The translations under genes and the position numbers were made by a program. A stretch of DNA of 56,073 nt, from NCBI GenBank assembly GCA_946405485.1, contig CAMJHJ010000002.1:1-56073 (forward strand), read 5' to 3'. Of this stretch, positions 40,804-49,058 are shown piece by piece. Position 1 is the first letter of the stretch; each line of letters begins with the position of its first letter. The notes beneath the pieces are model-generated. The model saw only the letters and a program-made list of their open reading frames with translations, was not told the origin of the DNA and did not search any database. The DNA is from an uncultured Bacteroidales bacterium (GTDB lineage: Bacteria > Bacteroidota > Bacteroidia > Bacteroidales > UBA932).

Positions 40804-42342
40804 TTATTTTGCAAATGCCACGGAACGGGTCTCGCGGATGACCGTGATCTTGACCTGTCCGGGATAAGTCATTTCTTCCTGGATCTTCTGGGCGATCTCG
40901 GTGGAGAGAGTGGCGGCTTGCTCGTCGGTCACCTCTTCGGCGCCGACGATCACACGCAGTTCGCGTCCTGCCTGGATGGCGTAAGCCTTGGTCACGCCCG
41001 TATAAGCGGAAGCGAGATTCTCCATATCCTTGAGCCGCTTGATATAGGACTCGATGACTTCGCGGCGGGCGCCGGGACGGGCACCGGAAATCGCATCACC
41101 GACCAGCACGAGCGGGGAGATGATGGAGGTCATCTCCATCTCATCGTGGTGCGCGCCGATGGCGTTGCAGATCTCGGGACGCTCCTTGTACTGCTCAGCC
41201 AACTTGGCGCCGAGCAGGGCGTGCGGCAATTCGGGATCGTCTTCGGAAACTTTGCCGATATCGTGCAGGAGGCCGGCACGCTTGGCGATCTTCGGGTTCA
41301 GGCCCAGTTCGGAGGCCATGATGGCGCAGATGTTCGCCACTTCACGGGAGTGCTGCAGCAGGTTCTGGCCGTAGGAAGAACGGTATTTCATGCGGCCGAT
41401 GAGCTTCACCAACTCGATGTTCATCCCATGGATGCCGAGATCGATGCAAGTCCGCTTTCCGGTCTCGAGGATCTCGTCGTCAAGCTGCTTGCGGACCTTG
41501 GCGACCACCTCTTCGATGCGGGCGGGATGGATGCGGCCGTCCACCACCAGCTGGTGCAGGGCGAGCCGGGCCACTTCGCGGCGGACCGGATCGAAGGCGG
41601 AGAGCAGAATCGCATCCGGCGTGTCGTCCACGACGATCTCAACGCCGGTAGCAGCCTCCAGGGCGCGTATGTTGCGGCCTTCACGGCCGATGATGCGGCC
41701 CTTGATCTCGTCGTTGTCGATCGGGAAGGTCGTGACGGCGTTTTCAATGACAGTTTCCGTCGCGGTGCGCTGGATGGTGCTGATCACGATGCGTTTGGCC
41801 TCCTTGGCGGCATTCAGCCGGGCCTCATCCATCGTATCGTTGATATAGGCCTGGGCGGCCGTACGGGCCTCCGCCTTCATGTTCTCGACCAGCACCGCCT
41901 TGGCCTCTTCGGAGGTCATTCCGGCGACGGTTTCGAGCTGCTTGTTGACCTGGGCGGTCAGGCGGCCGAGCTCCTCGGACTTGCGCTCATAGCTTTCGCG
42001 CTGGGCATTGAGGGACTTCTTGGCATTCTCCGCGTCATTGAGTTTGCGGGAGAGTTCGGAACTCTGCTGCCCGAGGGCGCTCTCCTTCTGGGCGATGCGG
42101 CTCTCAGCCTCACGCAGCTGGGCGTTCTTGTTGTTGACGAACTGCTCATGCTCACTCTTGAGCTGCAGGAACTTCTCCTTGGCCTGGAAGATCTTCTCCT
42201 TCTTGATGGCCTCTCCTTCGCGTTCCGCCTCGATGAGGATCTGCTCCTTGCGACCCTTGAGACGGGCCTTATGGATGAGTATATAGAGGGCGAGGGCCAG
42301 GGCGGCTCCTACGACCAATCCGATAAGTATACCGAGTAACAT
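40804..42342 (-). CDS. rny: Ribonuclease Y
   Basis: Membrane-anchored endoribonuclease that starts mRNA decay. The 512-residue protein has one N-terminal helix ([20 protein letters not shown]), a long coiled coil (~30-190), a KH domain ([15 protein letters not shown], about 215-229) and an HD domain with the HD pair in AGLLHDIGK and a further GAHHDEM. It lies downstream of 6S RNA and upstream of dsbD. Rny is common in Bacteroidota. ATG 42342 gives the canonical anchor. Confidence 0.95.
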   Translation of the reverse strand: MLLGILIGLVVGAALALALYILIHKARLKGRKEQILIEAEREGEAIKKEKIFQAKEKFLQLKSEHEQFVNNKNAQLREAESRIAQKESALGQQSSELSRKLNDAENAKKSLNAQRESYERKSEELGRLTAQVNKQLETVAGMTSEEAKAVLVENMKAEARTAAQAYINDTMDEARLNAAKEAKRIVISTIQRTATETVIENAVTTFPIDNDEIKGRIIGREGRNIRALEAATGVEIVVDDTPDAILLSAFDPVRREVARLALHQLVVDGRIHPARIEEVVAKVRKQLDDEILETGKRTCIDLGIHGMNIELVKLIGRMKYRSSYGQNLLQHSREVANICAIMASELGLNPKIAKRAGLLHDIGKVSEDDPELPHALLGAKLAEQYKERPEICNAIGAHHDEMEMTSIISPLVLVGDAISGARPGARREVIESYIKRLKDMENLASAYTGVTKAYAIQAGRELRVIVGAEEVTDEQAATLSTEIAQKIQEEMTYPGQVKITVIRETRSVAFAK

Positions 42343-42391
42343 AACTAGTTGTATATTTGTTGTTTATAGTTTTAGTCCATCATAGCAAAAG

Positions 42392-42419
42392 CGGCTGCTC
42401 CCCATTTGGGAAGCAGCCG
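42392..42419 (-). terminator. Hairpin downstream of 6S RNA, upstream of rny
   Basis: CGGCTGCT.CCC (42392-42403) pairs with the matching GGG.AGCAGCCG (42408-42419), giving an 11-12 bp stem with a short loop, then CTTTTG on the minus strand. It could stop 6S read-through or act as a leader hairpin for rny. Confidence 0.55.
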
Positions 42420-42438
42420 GCAGTCGTTTATCAAAAAA

Positions 42439-42613
42439 GCCGTTAGTCGGGTTGTCAGAAAAATCTTGACGACACGGTTTGGGCTCCACTGCGTATCAGA
42501 CATCCACCGTCCCGCCGAAGCGGAATCCCCGAAGGTGACATTGGCCCGTCATCAACGCCGTGAGGTACCCGGTTCCCTTATGGGTGTTGTTTTCAGCAAA
42601 AGGAACTAACGGC
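42439..42613 (-). ncRNA. ssrS: 6S RNA
   Basis: Candidate 6S regulatory RNA that mimics an open promoter and binds housekeeping RNA polymerase. The 5' and 3' ends pair (GCCGTTAG at 42606-42613 on the minus strand with CTAACGGC at 42439-42446), giving a closed long hairpin of ~175 nt. The interior has matching partly paired flanks around a large central bulge, as in the family. The gene lies directly after zapA, the same zapA-6S linkage seen in gamma-proteobacteria and widely in bacteria. The 3' stem is followed by T6. No homology search was done; 5' end is set by the stem. Confidence 0.8.
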
Positions 42614-42903
42614 TACTTTCTGTCAATGCTGTCCAGATAACTTGTCATCTCATCCAGGAGCTTCTTCTCCCCCTCCTCACGGGCCGTGAGCTTGCGCTGC
42701 GCGGCGATGCGGTTGATCGTCTCGTTGAGCGTGACGAACACCAGCTTGTCCAGCATATCCTTGTCGGGGAATTTGGCATCATACTGGGCCAGACGCTTGT
42801 TGATCGCATCGGCTGCGATCCGCATGATCTGCTCCATTTCGGGAGTGGCCGCCTTCAGCGGATAATCCTTCCCGGCGATTTTCAGCGTAATGCTCTGGTC
42901 CAT
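42613..42903 (-). CDS. zapA: Cell division protein ZapA
   Basis: Small FtsZ-ring stabiliser of 96 residues. The fold is visible: beta-rich N terminus (ITLKIAGKDYPLKAATPEMEQ) followed by a helical coiled coil (MDLKLVFVTLNETINRIAAQRKL pattern, tail LDEMTSYLDSIDRK). It lies 1 bp from the upstream coiled-coil gene, and 6S RNA starts at its stop codon. Confidence 0.9.
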   Translation of the reverse strand: MDQSITLKIAGKDYPLKAATPEMEQIMRIAADAINKRLAQYDAKFPDKDMLDKLVFVTLNETINRIAAQRKLTAREEGEKKLLDEMTSYLDSIDRK

Positions 42904-42904
42904 A

Positions 42905-43180
42905 TCAGTCTTTTTCCAACAAAGAGATGCATTTGTCGATCTCGCGGATCAACCTGTCGATCTTTTCTCTCGCGGCGGAGGAGCTATCTCCGCCCGACAT
43001 AAAGGCTCCTTTCAGTTCCAGGGTACGGACCTGGTCTTTCAAGTCATCTATCTGCTTCCTGCAGGCCTCGCTGGAGGCACGTTCCTTTTCCAACTCGGCG
43101 GCGAGGGCCTCTGAGCGCTCGCGCTGGGCTTCATAAAGGGCGATGAGCCGTTCAAAATTGCTTTTGATCTCGTTCAACAT
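42905..43180 (-). CDS. Small coiled-coil protein upstream of zapA
   Basis: A 91-residue all-helical protein (MLNEIKSNFERLIALYEAQR; LAAELEKERASSEACRKQID; REIDKCISLLEKD) with clear heptads. In Bacteroidota a short coiled-coil gene often precedes zapA and might be a division partner (ZapB-like in function), but this is not shown here. The open frame continues upstream for 19 codons, into the promoter; ATG 43180 is chosen. It overlaps no neighbour and leads the zapA transcript. Confidence 0.75.
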   Translation of the reverse strand: MLNEIKSNFERLIALYEAQRERSEALAAELEKERASSEACRKQIDDLKDQVRTLELKGAFMSGGDSSSAAREKIDRLIREIDKCISLLEKD

Positions 43181-43207
43181 GGTGCTTGCAGCAATGCCTA
43201 ATCTTTG

Positions 43208-43238
43208 CAAATATAGTAAAAATATGAAATTTAACAAA
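43208..43238 (-). promoter_or_regulatory. Full promoter for the zapA-6S-rny region
   Basis: On the minus strand TTTG (43235-43238) precedes TATATTTG (43208-43215) by exactly 19 bp, a textbook Bacteroidota promoter. The start of the coiled-coil gene lies 28 bp downstream. Confidence 0.7.
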
Positions 43239-43304
43239 ATAATGTCGGCGACTTAAGCAATCGCTCCATGCGAAGGACGGCATCGCCGTTTCATAAGTTT
43301 TTGC

Positions 43305-43312
43305 TATCTTTG
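43305..43312 (+). promoter_or_regulatory. -7 box for the esterase-GH2 gene
   Basis: TATCTTTG, an exact TAnnTTTG match, 20 bp upstream of the ATG at 43333; leader about 15 nt. Confidence 0.55.
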
Positions 43313-43332
43313 AAAAAACATGCACCCCGACT

Positions 43333-46206
43333 ATGAAACGTTTCATCTGCATCCTCTTTTCCATCATGGTCTTTCTACCCGGACTCCGGGGACAGGACTA
43401 CAAGAGTTACATTGATATCCGCTATGGTGCTAAACGTACGGAACTGAAGGCCGACGACCCGGACCAAGACCGTCTGCTGGACATCTATCTCCCGGCGACA
43501 GCCAAGCCGGAAACCGGCTATCCCGTCCTGGTTTTCATCCATGGCGGCGGATTCACCAGCGGATCCAAAGACATGCGTCCGTCCGTCCAGGCCATTTTCG
43601 AAAAGCTGCTGGACCACGGATACGCCGTAGTATCCATCAACTATATCCTGGGGCGCCGGCGTCCTGCGGGTGAGGCAGACGAAGCAGCCCGGACGCCGGG
43701 CCGTCAACAACAAAGGCAGGGAGAAGCCCGGACGCGCCGGACCGGTGCCCCGGATGACCCTGTTTTGGCTCCCGGCGCCGGCAGTCCCCTCCTGATGGCC
43801 GGAGAGGACGCCGTCATGGCCCTTCAGTGGATCGACGCCCACGCCTCCGAATATGGCCTTGACACGGGTTTCCTTGCCTTGATGGGAGGATCGGCCGGGT
43901 CAGCCACGTCTATCTGTGCCGCCCAGTACCTGCATCCCGAGACGCCCCGCGTAGCCGCAATCGTGAACTGCTGGGGCGGATTCAACGCCTTGGATGCCAT
44001 TCTGGACGGCACCATTCCCATGCTCAGTTTCCACGGCACCGAAGATTCTACCATCCCCATCGACCAGGCCTTCGCCCTGCAAAGGAGAATGGAGGAACTC
44101 GGGAGCAAGGATTCCCGTCTCGTGGTCATGGAGGGGAAGGGACACGCCCAGTATAAGTATATCGGAGAGGAACGGATGGATGAAGTCATCAGCTTCCTGG
44201 ACGGGATCCGGAAGGCAGAGACCTTCTCCGATGGAACGGCTGCGGTTTCCACCAGGAAAGTCGGATCCCTCAACGAGGGCTGGCAATTCAAGAAGGGATC
44301 ATTACAACCCCGTGGCGTTTTCCCCAACATCTTCATCCCCCGGCCCGATACGACCGTCAACCTGCCCCACACCTGGAATCAGGCTGATTTCATGAGCGAC
44401 GAAGGGTATTATCGCGGTGAGGGTTCCTATGTGAAGGAACTCTATATCCCGGCCACCTGGAAGGGGAAACGGGTCTTCATCAATTTCGAGGGAGTGGGAT
44501 CGGCTGCCTGGGTGGACGTCAACGGGACGGCCGTCGCCTCCCACAAGGGTGCTTACAACGCCTTTACCGTAGACTTGACGGACCATCTCGCATACGGACA
44601 GAAAAACCTCATCATCGTATCCTGCTCCAACCGGGTCTCCAACGAGATCGCCCCTACCGGAGGGGATTTCAACATGTATGGCGGTATTTACCGCGACGTC
44701 TGGCTTGTCGTGACGAAGGAAGACAGTTGCATCAATCCGCTCTACTACGGCTCCAACGGGCTCTTTGTCACGCAGAAATACCTTTCAGACGAGAGGGCTT
44801 CATTCTGCGCTGACATCCTCCTTTCCAGCAAGTCCGGCTACCGGGGCTGCGATGTGGAGTTGAAGGTCCTGGATGCGGAAGGCAAAGAAATTGTCAGCAA
44901 ACGGACCCCTTACATCAACCATGATAAAGTCTCCGTCAATTTTGCGATCACGCACCCCCACCGATGGAACGGGATGAAAGATCCTTATCTCTATACCGTC
45001 GTCGCAACGCTACGCCGTGACGGGAAGGAAATAGACCGGGTGGAAGATCACTTCGGAGCGAGAGACTTTTACATCGATGCCGACAAGGGCTTCTTCCTTA
45101 ACGGCGAGCACCTGAAACTACGCGGAGTCTGCCGTCACCAGGACTGGGCCGGAACAGCATCCGCCCTGACCCGGGAGAACCACCTCAAGGACTTGGATAT
45201 CATCCAGGAAATGGGGGCGAACGCCCTTCGTCTGGCCCATTATCCGCAAGCGCATTTCATGTTCGAAGAAGCGGACAGGCGCGGATTCGTGGTGTGGGAA
45301 GAGATTCCCTTCGTCGGCAGCTACGTCCATCTGCCGGAGTTCGATCAGAATCTCCGCACGCAGCTCCGGGAGATGATTCTCCAGAACTACAATCACCCGT
45401 CCATCTGCTTCTGGGGCCTGTTCAACGAGATTGTAGGCGACTTCGACGGTATCCTGGCTGAATTGAATGACCTGGCCCACCAGCTGGACCCGGTGCGGAT
45501 GACCGTTGCCGCCACTTATCAGGAAGGGAGTTTCAACTTCATCACCGACGGGATCGCTTGGAACAAGTATTTCGGTTGGTACCAGCCGAAGATCGACAAC
45601 TTCGCCAAATACTTCGACGAGTGGCATGCCAAGTATCCGGATGCCCTCATCGGCATCAGCGAGTACGGCGCCGGAGCGTCCTTCAACCAGCACGTGGCGC
45701 GGTGGAGGGAGCCTGAAAGGATGGACACCCGCGCCCCCTTCCATCCCCAGGAAATGCAGACGGAATACCATATCCGTCACATCCGCATGATTGCCGAACG
45801 CGATTACCTGTGGGGCACTTACATATGGAACATGTTTGACTTCGCCTCCTCGATCCGTGCCGAGGGTGACACTCGGAACCTGAACGACAAAGGGCTTGCC
45901 AGCCACGACCGCACCCGCAGGAAAGATGCTTATTACGCCTATAAAGCCAACTGGAATAAGGACGAAAACACCGTCTGGCTCTGCTCGAAGAGTTTTACTG
46001 AGCGGGAAGATGAGCTGACAGACATCATCGTCTTCACCACGGCTCCCTCTGTCAAACTATTCATCAACGGCAAGCTGATTGGAAGCCGGAAGACAGACGC
46101 CTATGCCACCGCCCGATGGGATGATATCCGGCTCGGGAAGGGCGAAAACGTAGTGGAGGTCCGTACCGCGCACGGCAACGACAGCGCAGTCTGGACTGTC
46201 AAATAG
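43333..46206 (+). CDS. Esterase-glycoside hydrolase family 2 fusion
   Basis: Exported two-enzyme protein of 957 residues (signal MKRFICILFSIMVFLPGLRG). Residues 25-300 are an alpha/beta-hydrolase of the acetyl/feruloyl-esterase type: oxyanion HGGGF (70-74), nucleophile S187 in GGSAGS, D238 and H271. Residues 107-152 are an Arg/Pro/Gly-rich insert. Residues ~309-957 are a GH2 enzyme: sugar-binding domain (VNLPHTWNQ), Ig-like domain (NMYGGIYRDVW), TIM barrel with FNEI (acid/base E699) and ISEYGAG (nucleophile E777). Likely cuts acylated plant glycans such as arabinoxylan or galactosides. No SusC/SusD nearby. Beta-galactosidase, mannosidase or glucuronidase activity cannot be decided. Confidence 0.88.
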   Translation: MKRFICILFSIMVFLPGLRGQDYKSYIDIRYGAKRTELKADDPDQDRLLDIYLPATAKPETGYPVLVFIHGGGFTSGSKDMRPSVQAIFEKLLDHGYAVVSINYILGRRRPAGEADEAARTPGRQQQRQGEARTRRTGAPDDPVLAPGAGSPLLMAGEDAVMALQWIDAHASEYGLDTGFLALMGGSAGSATSICAAQYLHPETPRVAAIVNCWGGFNALDAILDGTIPMLSFHGTEDSTIPIDQAFALQRRMEELGSKDSRLVVMEGKGHAQYKYIGEERMDEVISFLDGIRKAETFSDGTAAVSTRKVGSLNEGWQFKKGSLQPRGVFPNIFIPRPDTTVNLPHTWNQADFMSDEGYYRGEGSYVKELYIPATWKGKRVFINFEGVGSAAWVDVNGTAVASHKGAYNAFTVDLTDHLAYGQKNLIIVSCSNRVSNEIAPTGGDFNMYGGIYRDVWLVVTKEDSCINPLYYGSNGLFVTQKYLSDERASFCADILLSSKSGYRGCDVELKVLDAEGKEIVSKRTPYINHDKVSVNFAITHPHRWNGMKDPYLYTVVATLRRDGKEIDRVEDHFGARDFYIDADKGFFLNGEHLKLRGVCRHQDWAGTASALTRENHLKDLDIIQEMGANALRLAHYPQAHFMFEEADRRGFVVWEEIPFVGSYVHLPEFDQNLRTQLREMILQNYNHPSICFWGLFNEIVGDFDGILAELNDLAHQLDPVRMTVAATYQEGSFNFITDGIAWNKYFGWYQPKIDNFAKYFDEWHAKYPDALIGISEYGAGASFNQHVARWREPERMDTRAPFHPQEMQTEYHIRHIRMIAERDYLWGTYIWNMFDFASSIRAEGDTRNLNDKGLASHDRTRRKDAYYAYKANWNKDENTVWLCSKSFTEREDELTDIIVFTTAPSVKLFINGKLIGSRKTDAYATARWDDIRLGKGENVVEVRTAHGNDSAVWTVK

Positions 46207-46226
46207 CGCCTACCGGGCCCGTTCAA

Positions 46227-47978
46227 TTACCTCTGGGCGAAAAGCAGGGCCATGTCGGCGGCGAGAGCGGGATTCGCCAGTTTTTCAGGAACGAAGGACC
46301 AGCGGCCGATGAGGGCGGGATCGGAAATGGCGGCGGGATCGACCATTCCCGTCTCCTTGATGTAATCATAGATCAGGTTCCGGATCTCAGGATATTTGCC
46401 CACGATACGGTCCTGCTCCTCATCCGACTTCACCCCGGCTCCCCTTGGCATAAGGCCGCCGCCTCCGCTGGCCCGGTAAGAGGTCATCGCCACGCGATAG
46501 CGCGCCTCAGGGTCGAATGCGGCCCCGGACGCAAGCGAAGCGATCCGTACCCGCTCGCCGAAGGGCTTCGTCACATCGACCGTATAGTTGATGCCGGCGC
46601 CTGAATCGAAGTTGTAGGTCCGGGCCGGGAAAGACCAGCGCTGCTGACCCGTACGCGCATCGTCACGCGGCTCGATTTTCAGCAGGCGCTCTCCCGGACG
46701 GGAAACGGTATTGATCCAGCTGTTGTACGAAAACTCCAGATAATCTTTCACCTCCTTGCCCGTCAGTTCGACGACAAAGAGTTGGTTTTCATAGGGATAG
46801 ATCGTGAACATGTCGTTGAACACCAGGTCTCCCGCCTTGACACGTCCGTTGTAGGTCAGGGGTGCCGCCATCGAAATCTGCGCGCCGGTCGCCTTCAGGC
46901 ACACCGTATGGATCAGGTTCATATAGTCGCACATGCCTTTGAACGCATCCCGCGTCAGGAGGTCCGACTTCAGTTCACCGACCGGACGGAGCGTAAAGGC
47001 TTTGACCGCCTCATAATCAGGACGGAAGGCCTCCCGCATCGCAGGATCCGCCTTCTGCGCATCGACAGGGATCAGGGACGCGACCGGCGTCTTGGAGACG
47101 ACCCGGCGGCCCTTGACGGTGACGGTGAGTTCCCCATGTCCGATGAAACGCATATGGCTGCCGGAGTTGATCAGGGCGATCCCTTCCCCGTCCTGGGTCA
47201 GCGGCCGGTGGTCATGGGCGCAGACCACGAAATCCACTCCCTTCAGCGACTGGAGCAGGTCCTTGCCCTGACTGTCCAGGCCACGGCCGTTGCCGCTTCC
47301 CGTCCCCGTATGGGCCGCGACGATGACGACCTGGGGATGCTCCCGCGCGATCACCGCGTCCACGTCCTCCTGTACGAGCGGGATCAGGGACTTGAAATCC
47401 AAGCCGCTCCACAGGCTCTCGTCCAGCCAGTTTTTCATATTGGGATTGTTGTAGCCCAGCACCGCAACCTTCAGGCCCGCCTTGTGGAACACGGCATAGG
47501 TAGGGAAATAGCGGTCCCCGGTCGCGACTTCGATCACGTTGCCCCCCAGGAACGGGATCCCCCGCGCCTCAAGTTCGGCCGCGACCCGGTCATACACCGG
47601 GTGCCCGGTCTCGATGTCGTGGTTGCCGCCGATGACGGCGTCATAGCCCAGATACTCCGCAAGACGAGGGAACACATGCGGGGAAGCCGTGTCCACATAG
47701 TTGAAATAGTATGCGGCGTTGTCTCCCTGCAGGAAATCACCCGCGTCCAGCAGGAGTACATTGTCCTTCCCGGCCGCGGCACGCACGCTGTCCGCATAAT
47801 ATTTGATCGTGAACATTGACCTACGGACTCCCCCGCCCACATAGGTGGAATCGAAATAGGAACCGTGGATGTCATTGGTCGTGAGCAAGTGCAGCGTATA
47901 TACGCCATCCTTCGGGCCGCAGGCAAGCGCCAGGCAGGCCAGGGACAAGAAAGTAAGGAAACGTTTCATAGGATTCAT
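46227..47978 (-). CDS. 5'-nucleotidase / 2',3'-cyclic phosphodiesterase-type lipoprotein
   Basis: Exported UshA/CpdB-family nucleotidase, 583 residues, that frees nucleosides from external nucleotides. Signal MNPMKRFLTFLSLACLALAC has lipobox C20. The metallophosphatase domain has LLTTNDIHGSYFD (TNDIHG), LLDAGDFLQGDN, IGGNHDIETG, VAAHTGTG and VCAHDHRPL; the C-terminal domain has TYNGRVKAGDLVFNDMFTIYPYENQL and RYRVAMTSYRASGGGGLM. An in-frame ATG at 47969 would remove three residues. It is divergent from the GSCFA gene. Confidence 0.9.
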   Translation of the reverse strand: MNPMKRFLTFLSLACLALACGPKDGVYTLHLLTTNDIHGSYFDSTYVGGGVRRSMFTIKYYADSVRAAAGKDNVLLLDAGDFLQGDNAAYYFNYVDTASPHVFPRLAEYLGYDAVIGGNHDIETGHPVYDRVAAELEARGIPFLGGNVIEVATGDRYFPTYAVFHKAGLKVAVLGYNNPNMKNWLDESLWSGLDFKSLIPLVQEDVDAVIAREHPQVVIVAAHTGTGSGNGRGLDSQGKDLLQSLKGVDFVVCAHDHRPLTQDGEGIALINSGSHMRFIGHGELTVTVKGRRVVSKTPVASLIPVDAQKADPAMREAFRPDYEAVKAFTLRPVGELKSDLLTRDAFKGMCDYMNLIHTVCLKATGAQISMAAPLTYNGRVKAGDLVFNDMFTIYPYENQLFVVELTGKEVKDYLEFSYNSWINTVSRPGERLLKIEPRDDARTGQQRWSFPARTYNFDSGAGINYTVDVTKPFGERVRIASLASGAAFDPEARYRVAMTSYRASGGGGLMPRGAGVKSDEEQDRIVGKYPEIRNLIYDYIKETGMVDPAAISDPALIGRWSFVPEKLANPALAADMALLFAQR

Positions 47979-48021
47979 TCAGAAAAACAACGAAAGTTAA
48001 GCATTTCTTCCGGCATATCGC

Positions 48022-48029
48022 TATTTTTG
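48022..48029 (+). promoter_or_regulatory. -7 box next to the GSCFA start codon
   Basis: TATTTTTG, an exact TAnnTTTG match, ends only 5 nt before the ATG at 48035. With a start about 6 nt after the box, the transcript would be leaderless. Confidence 0.5.
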
Positions 48030-48034
48030 TCTTC

Positions 48035-48895
48035 ATGAAACTGCAAACGACCGTGACTTTTCCTGCCAGCCGCCTCCCTGTCACACCGGAAGACAGGGTC
48101 CTGGTGCTCGGCAGCTGCTTTGCCGACCAGATCGGGACAAGGCTCTCGCACGCCGGCTTCCAGGCCTGCGTCAATCCCTTCGGTACGCTTTACAATCCCT
48201 TCTCCCTGGCTTCGGCGCTATCCCGCCTGTGCGACGGCCGTCCTTTCACGGAATCCGAATGCGTTGAGATGGGCGCCGGCGCCGGTCTCGTCTGCTCTTT
48301 CAGCCATCACACCTCTTTCGCCCGCCCCAGCGGGGAAGAATTCCTGGAAAACGCCAACCGCGCCTTGGAGGAAGCCGTCGATTTCTGGCAAGATTGCAAC
48401 AAGGCGCTCATCACGCTCGGCACGGTCTTCTGCTGGCTGCGTGACGGCGCCGTGGTCGCCAACTGCCTGAAGCGCCCGGCTGCGGAATTCGAACGCGTCG
48501 AGATGACCTTGGAACAGGTCACCGCCGTCCTGCGCGGCATCGTCCTGAGCAGTCCCGGGAAGGAATTCATCTTCACCGTCAGCCCGGTCCGGCACCTGGG
48601 CGACGGGGCACACCTCAACCAGCTCAGCAAGAGCACTTTGCTGCTCGCCGTAGACGCGCTGATGCAAGACCCCGTCGTCGGGCAGCGCTGCGAGTATTTC
48701 CCGGCCTACGAAATCATGATGGATGAGTTGCGGGATTACCGTTTCTACGGGGAAGACATGACGCATCCCACGGCACAGGCCGCGGATTACATCTGGGAGC
48801 GTTTTCTGGATTTCGCCGTGCCCTCGGAGGACCGGCCCCGCATCGCGGAAGCCGAAAAGGCCTGGCGAGCCTCGCAGCACCGGCCGCTGCATTAA
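48035..48895 (+). CDS. GSCFA-domain protein
   Basis: Protein of 286 residues with an N-terminal LGSCFADQIG (GSCFA at 26-30) that names this SGNH/GDSL-like family, and blocks NPFGTLYNPFS, LGTVFCWL, ILTVSPVRHL and DYRFYGEDMTHPT, the last with the catalytic Asp/His-like D-x-x-H. No signal peptide is seen, so it is cytoplasmic. The substrate is unknown. Stands alone, with only a tiny convergent frame downstream. Confidence 0.85.
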   Translation: MKLQTTVTFPASRLPVTPEDRVLVLGSCFADQIGTRLSHAGFQACVNPFGTLYNPFSLASALSRLCDGRPFTESECVEMGAGAGLVCSFSHHTSFARPSGEEFLENANRALEEAVDFWQDCNKALITLGTVFCWLRDGAVVANCLKRPAAEFERVEMTLEQVTAVLRGIVLSSPGKEFIFTVSPVRHLGDGAHLNQLSKSTLLLAVDALMQDPVVGQRCEYFPAYEIMMDELRDYRFYGEDMTHPTAQAADYIWERFLDFAVPSEDRPRIAEAEKAWRASQHRPLH

Positions 48896-48898
48896 AGA

Positions 48899-49045
48899 TC
48901 AACCCCAGCCATGGGAAGATCCGTCGTCGACAATGGGCTCAGTGCCCGATCCGTCCGACGTTCCGCCTCCCAACAGAGACTCCTCCATGTCGATATGGAC
49001 GACGGAGGAGGACGGTTGCTCGTATGACGGAGTCTGTGCTTCCAT
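48899..49045 (-). CDS. Putative small protein downstream of ffh (48 aa)
   Basis: A short frame beginning 13 bp after the ffh stop encodes MEAQTPSYEQPSSSVVHIDM followed by a Gly/Ser/Asp-rich tail ending HGWG. This YEQPxxxVVxI-plus-Gly/Asp-tail pattern resembles many short Bacteroidota proteins. No signal or membrane helix. The stop lies 3 bp from the convergent GSCFA stop. It has good spacing and no overlap with another gene, but could be spurious. Confidence 0.45.
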   Translation of the reverse strand: MEAQTPSYEQPSSSVVHIDMEESLLGGGTSDGSGTEPIVDDGSSHGWG

Positions 49046-49058
49046 GGCAGGGACTTGT

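Noticed and set aside
43651..43788. Insertion-sequence remnant in the esterase gene
   Set aside because: No transposase fragment and no true target duplication; only a charged in-frame segment with repeats, kept as a finding.
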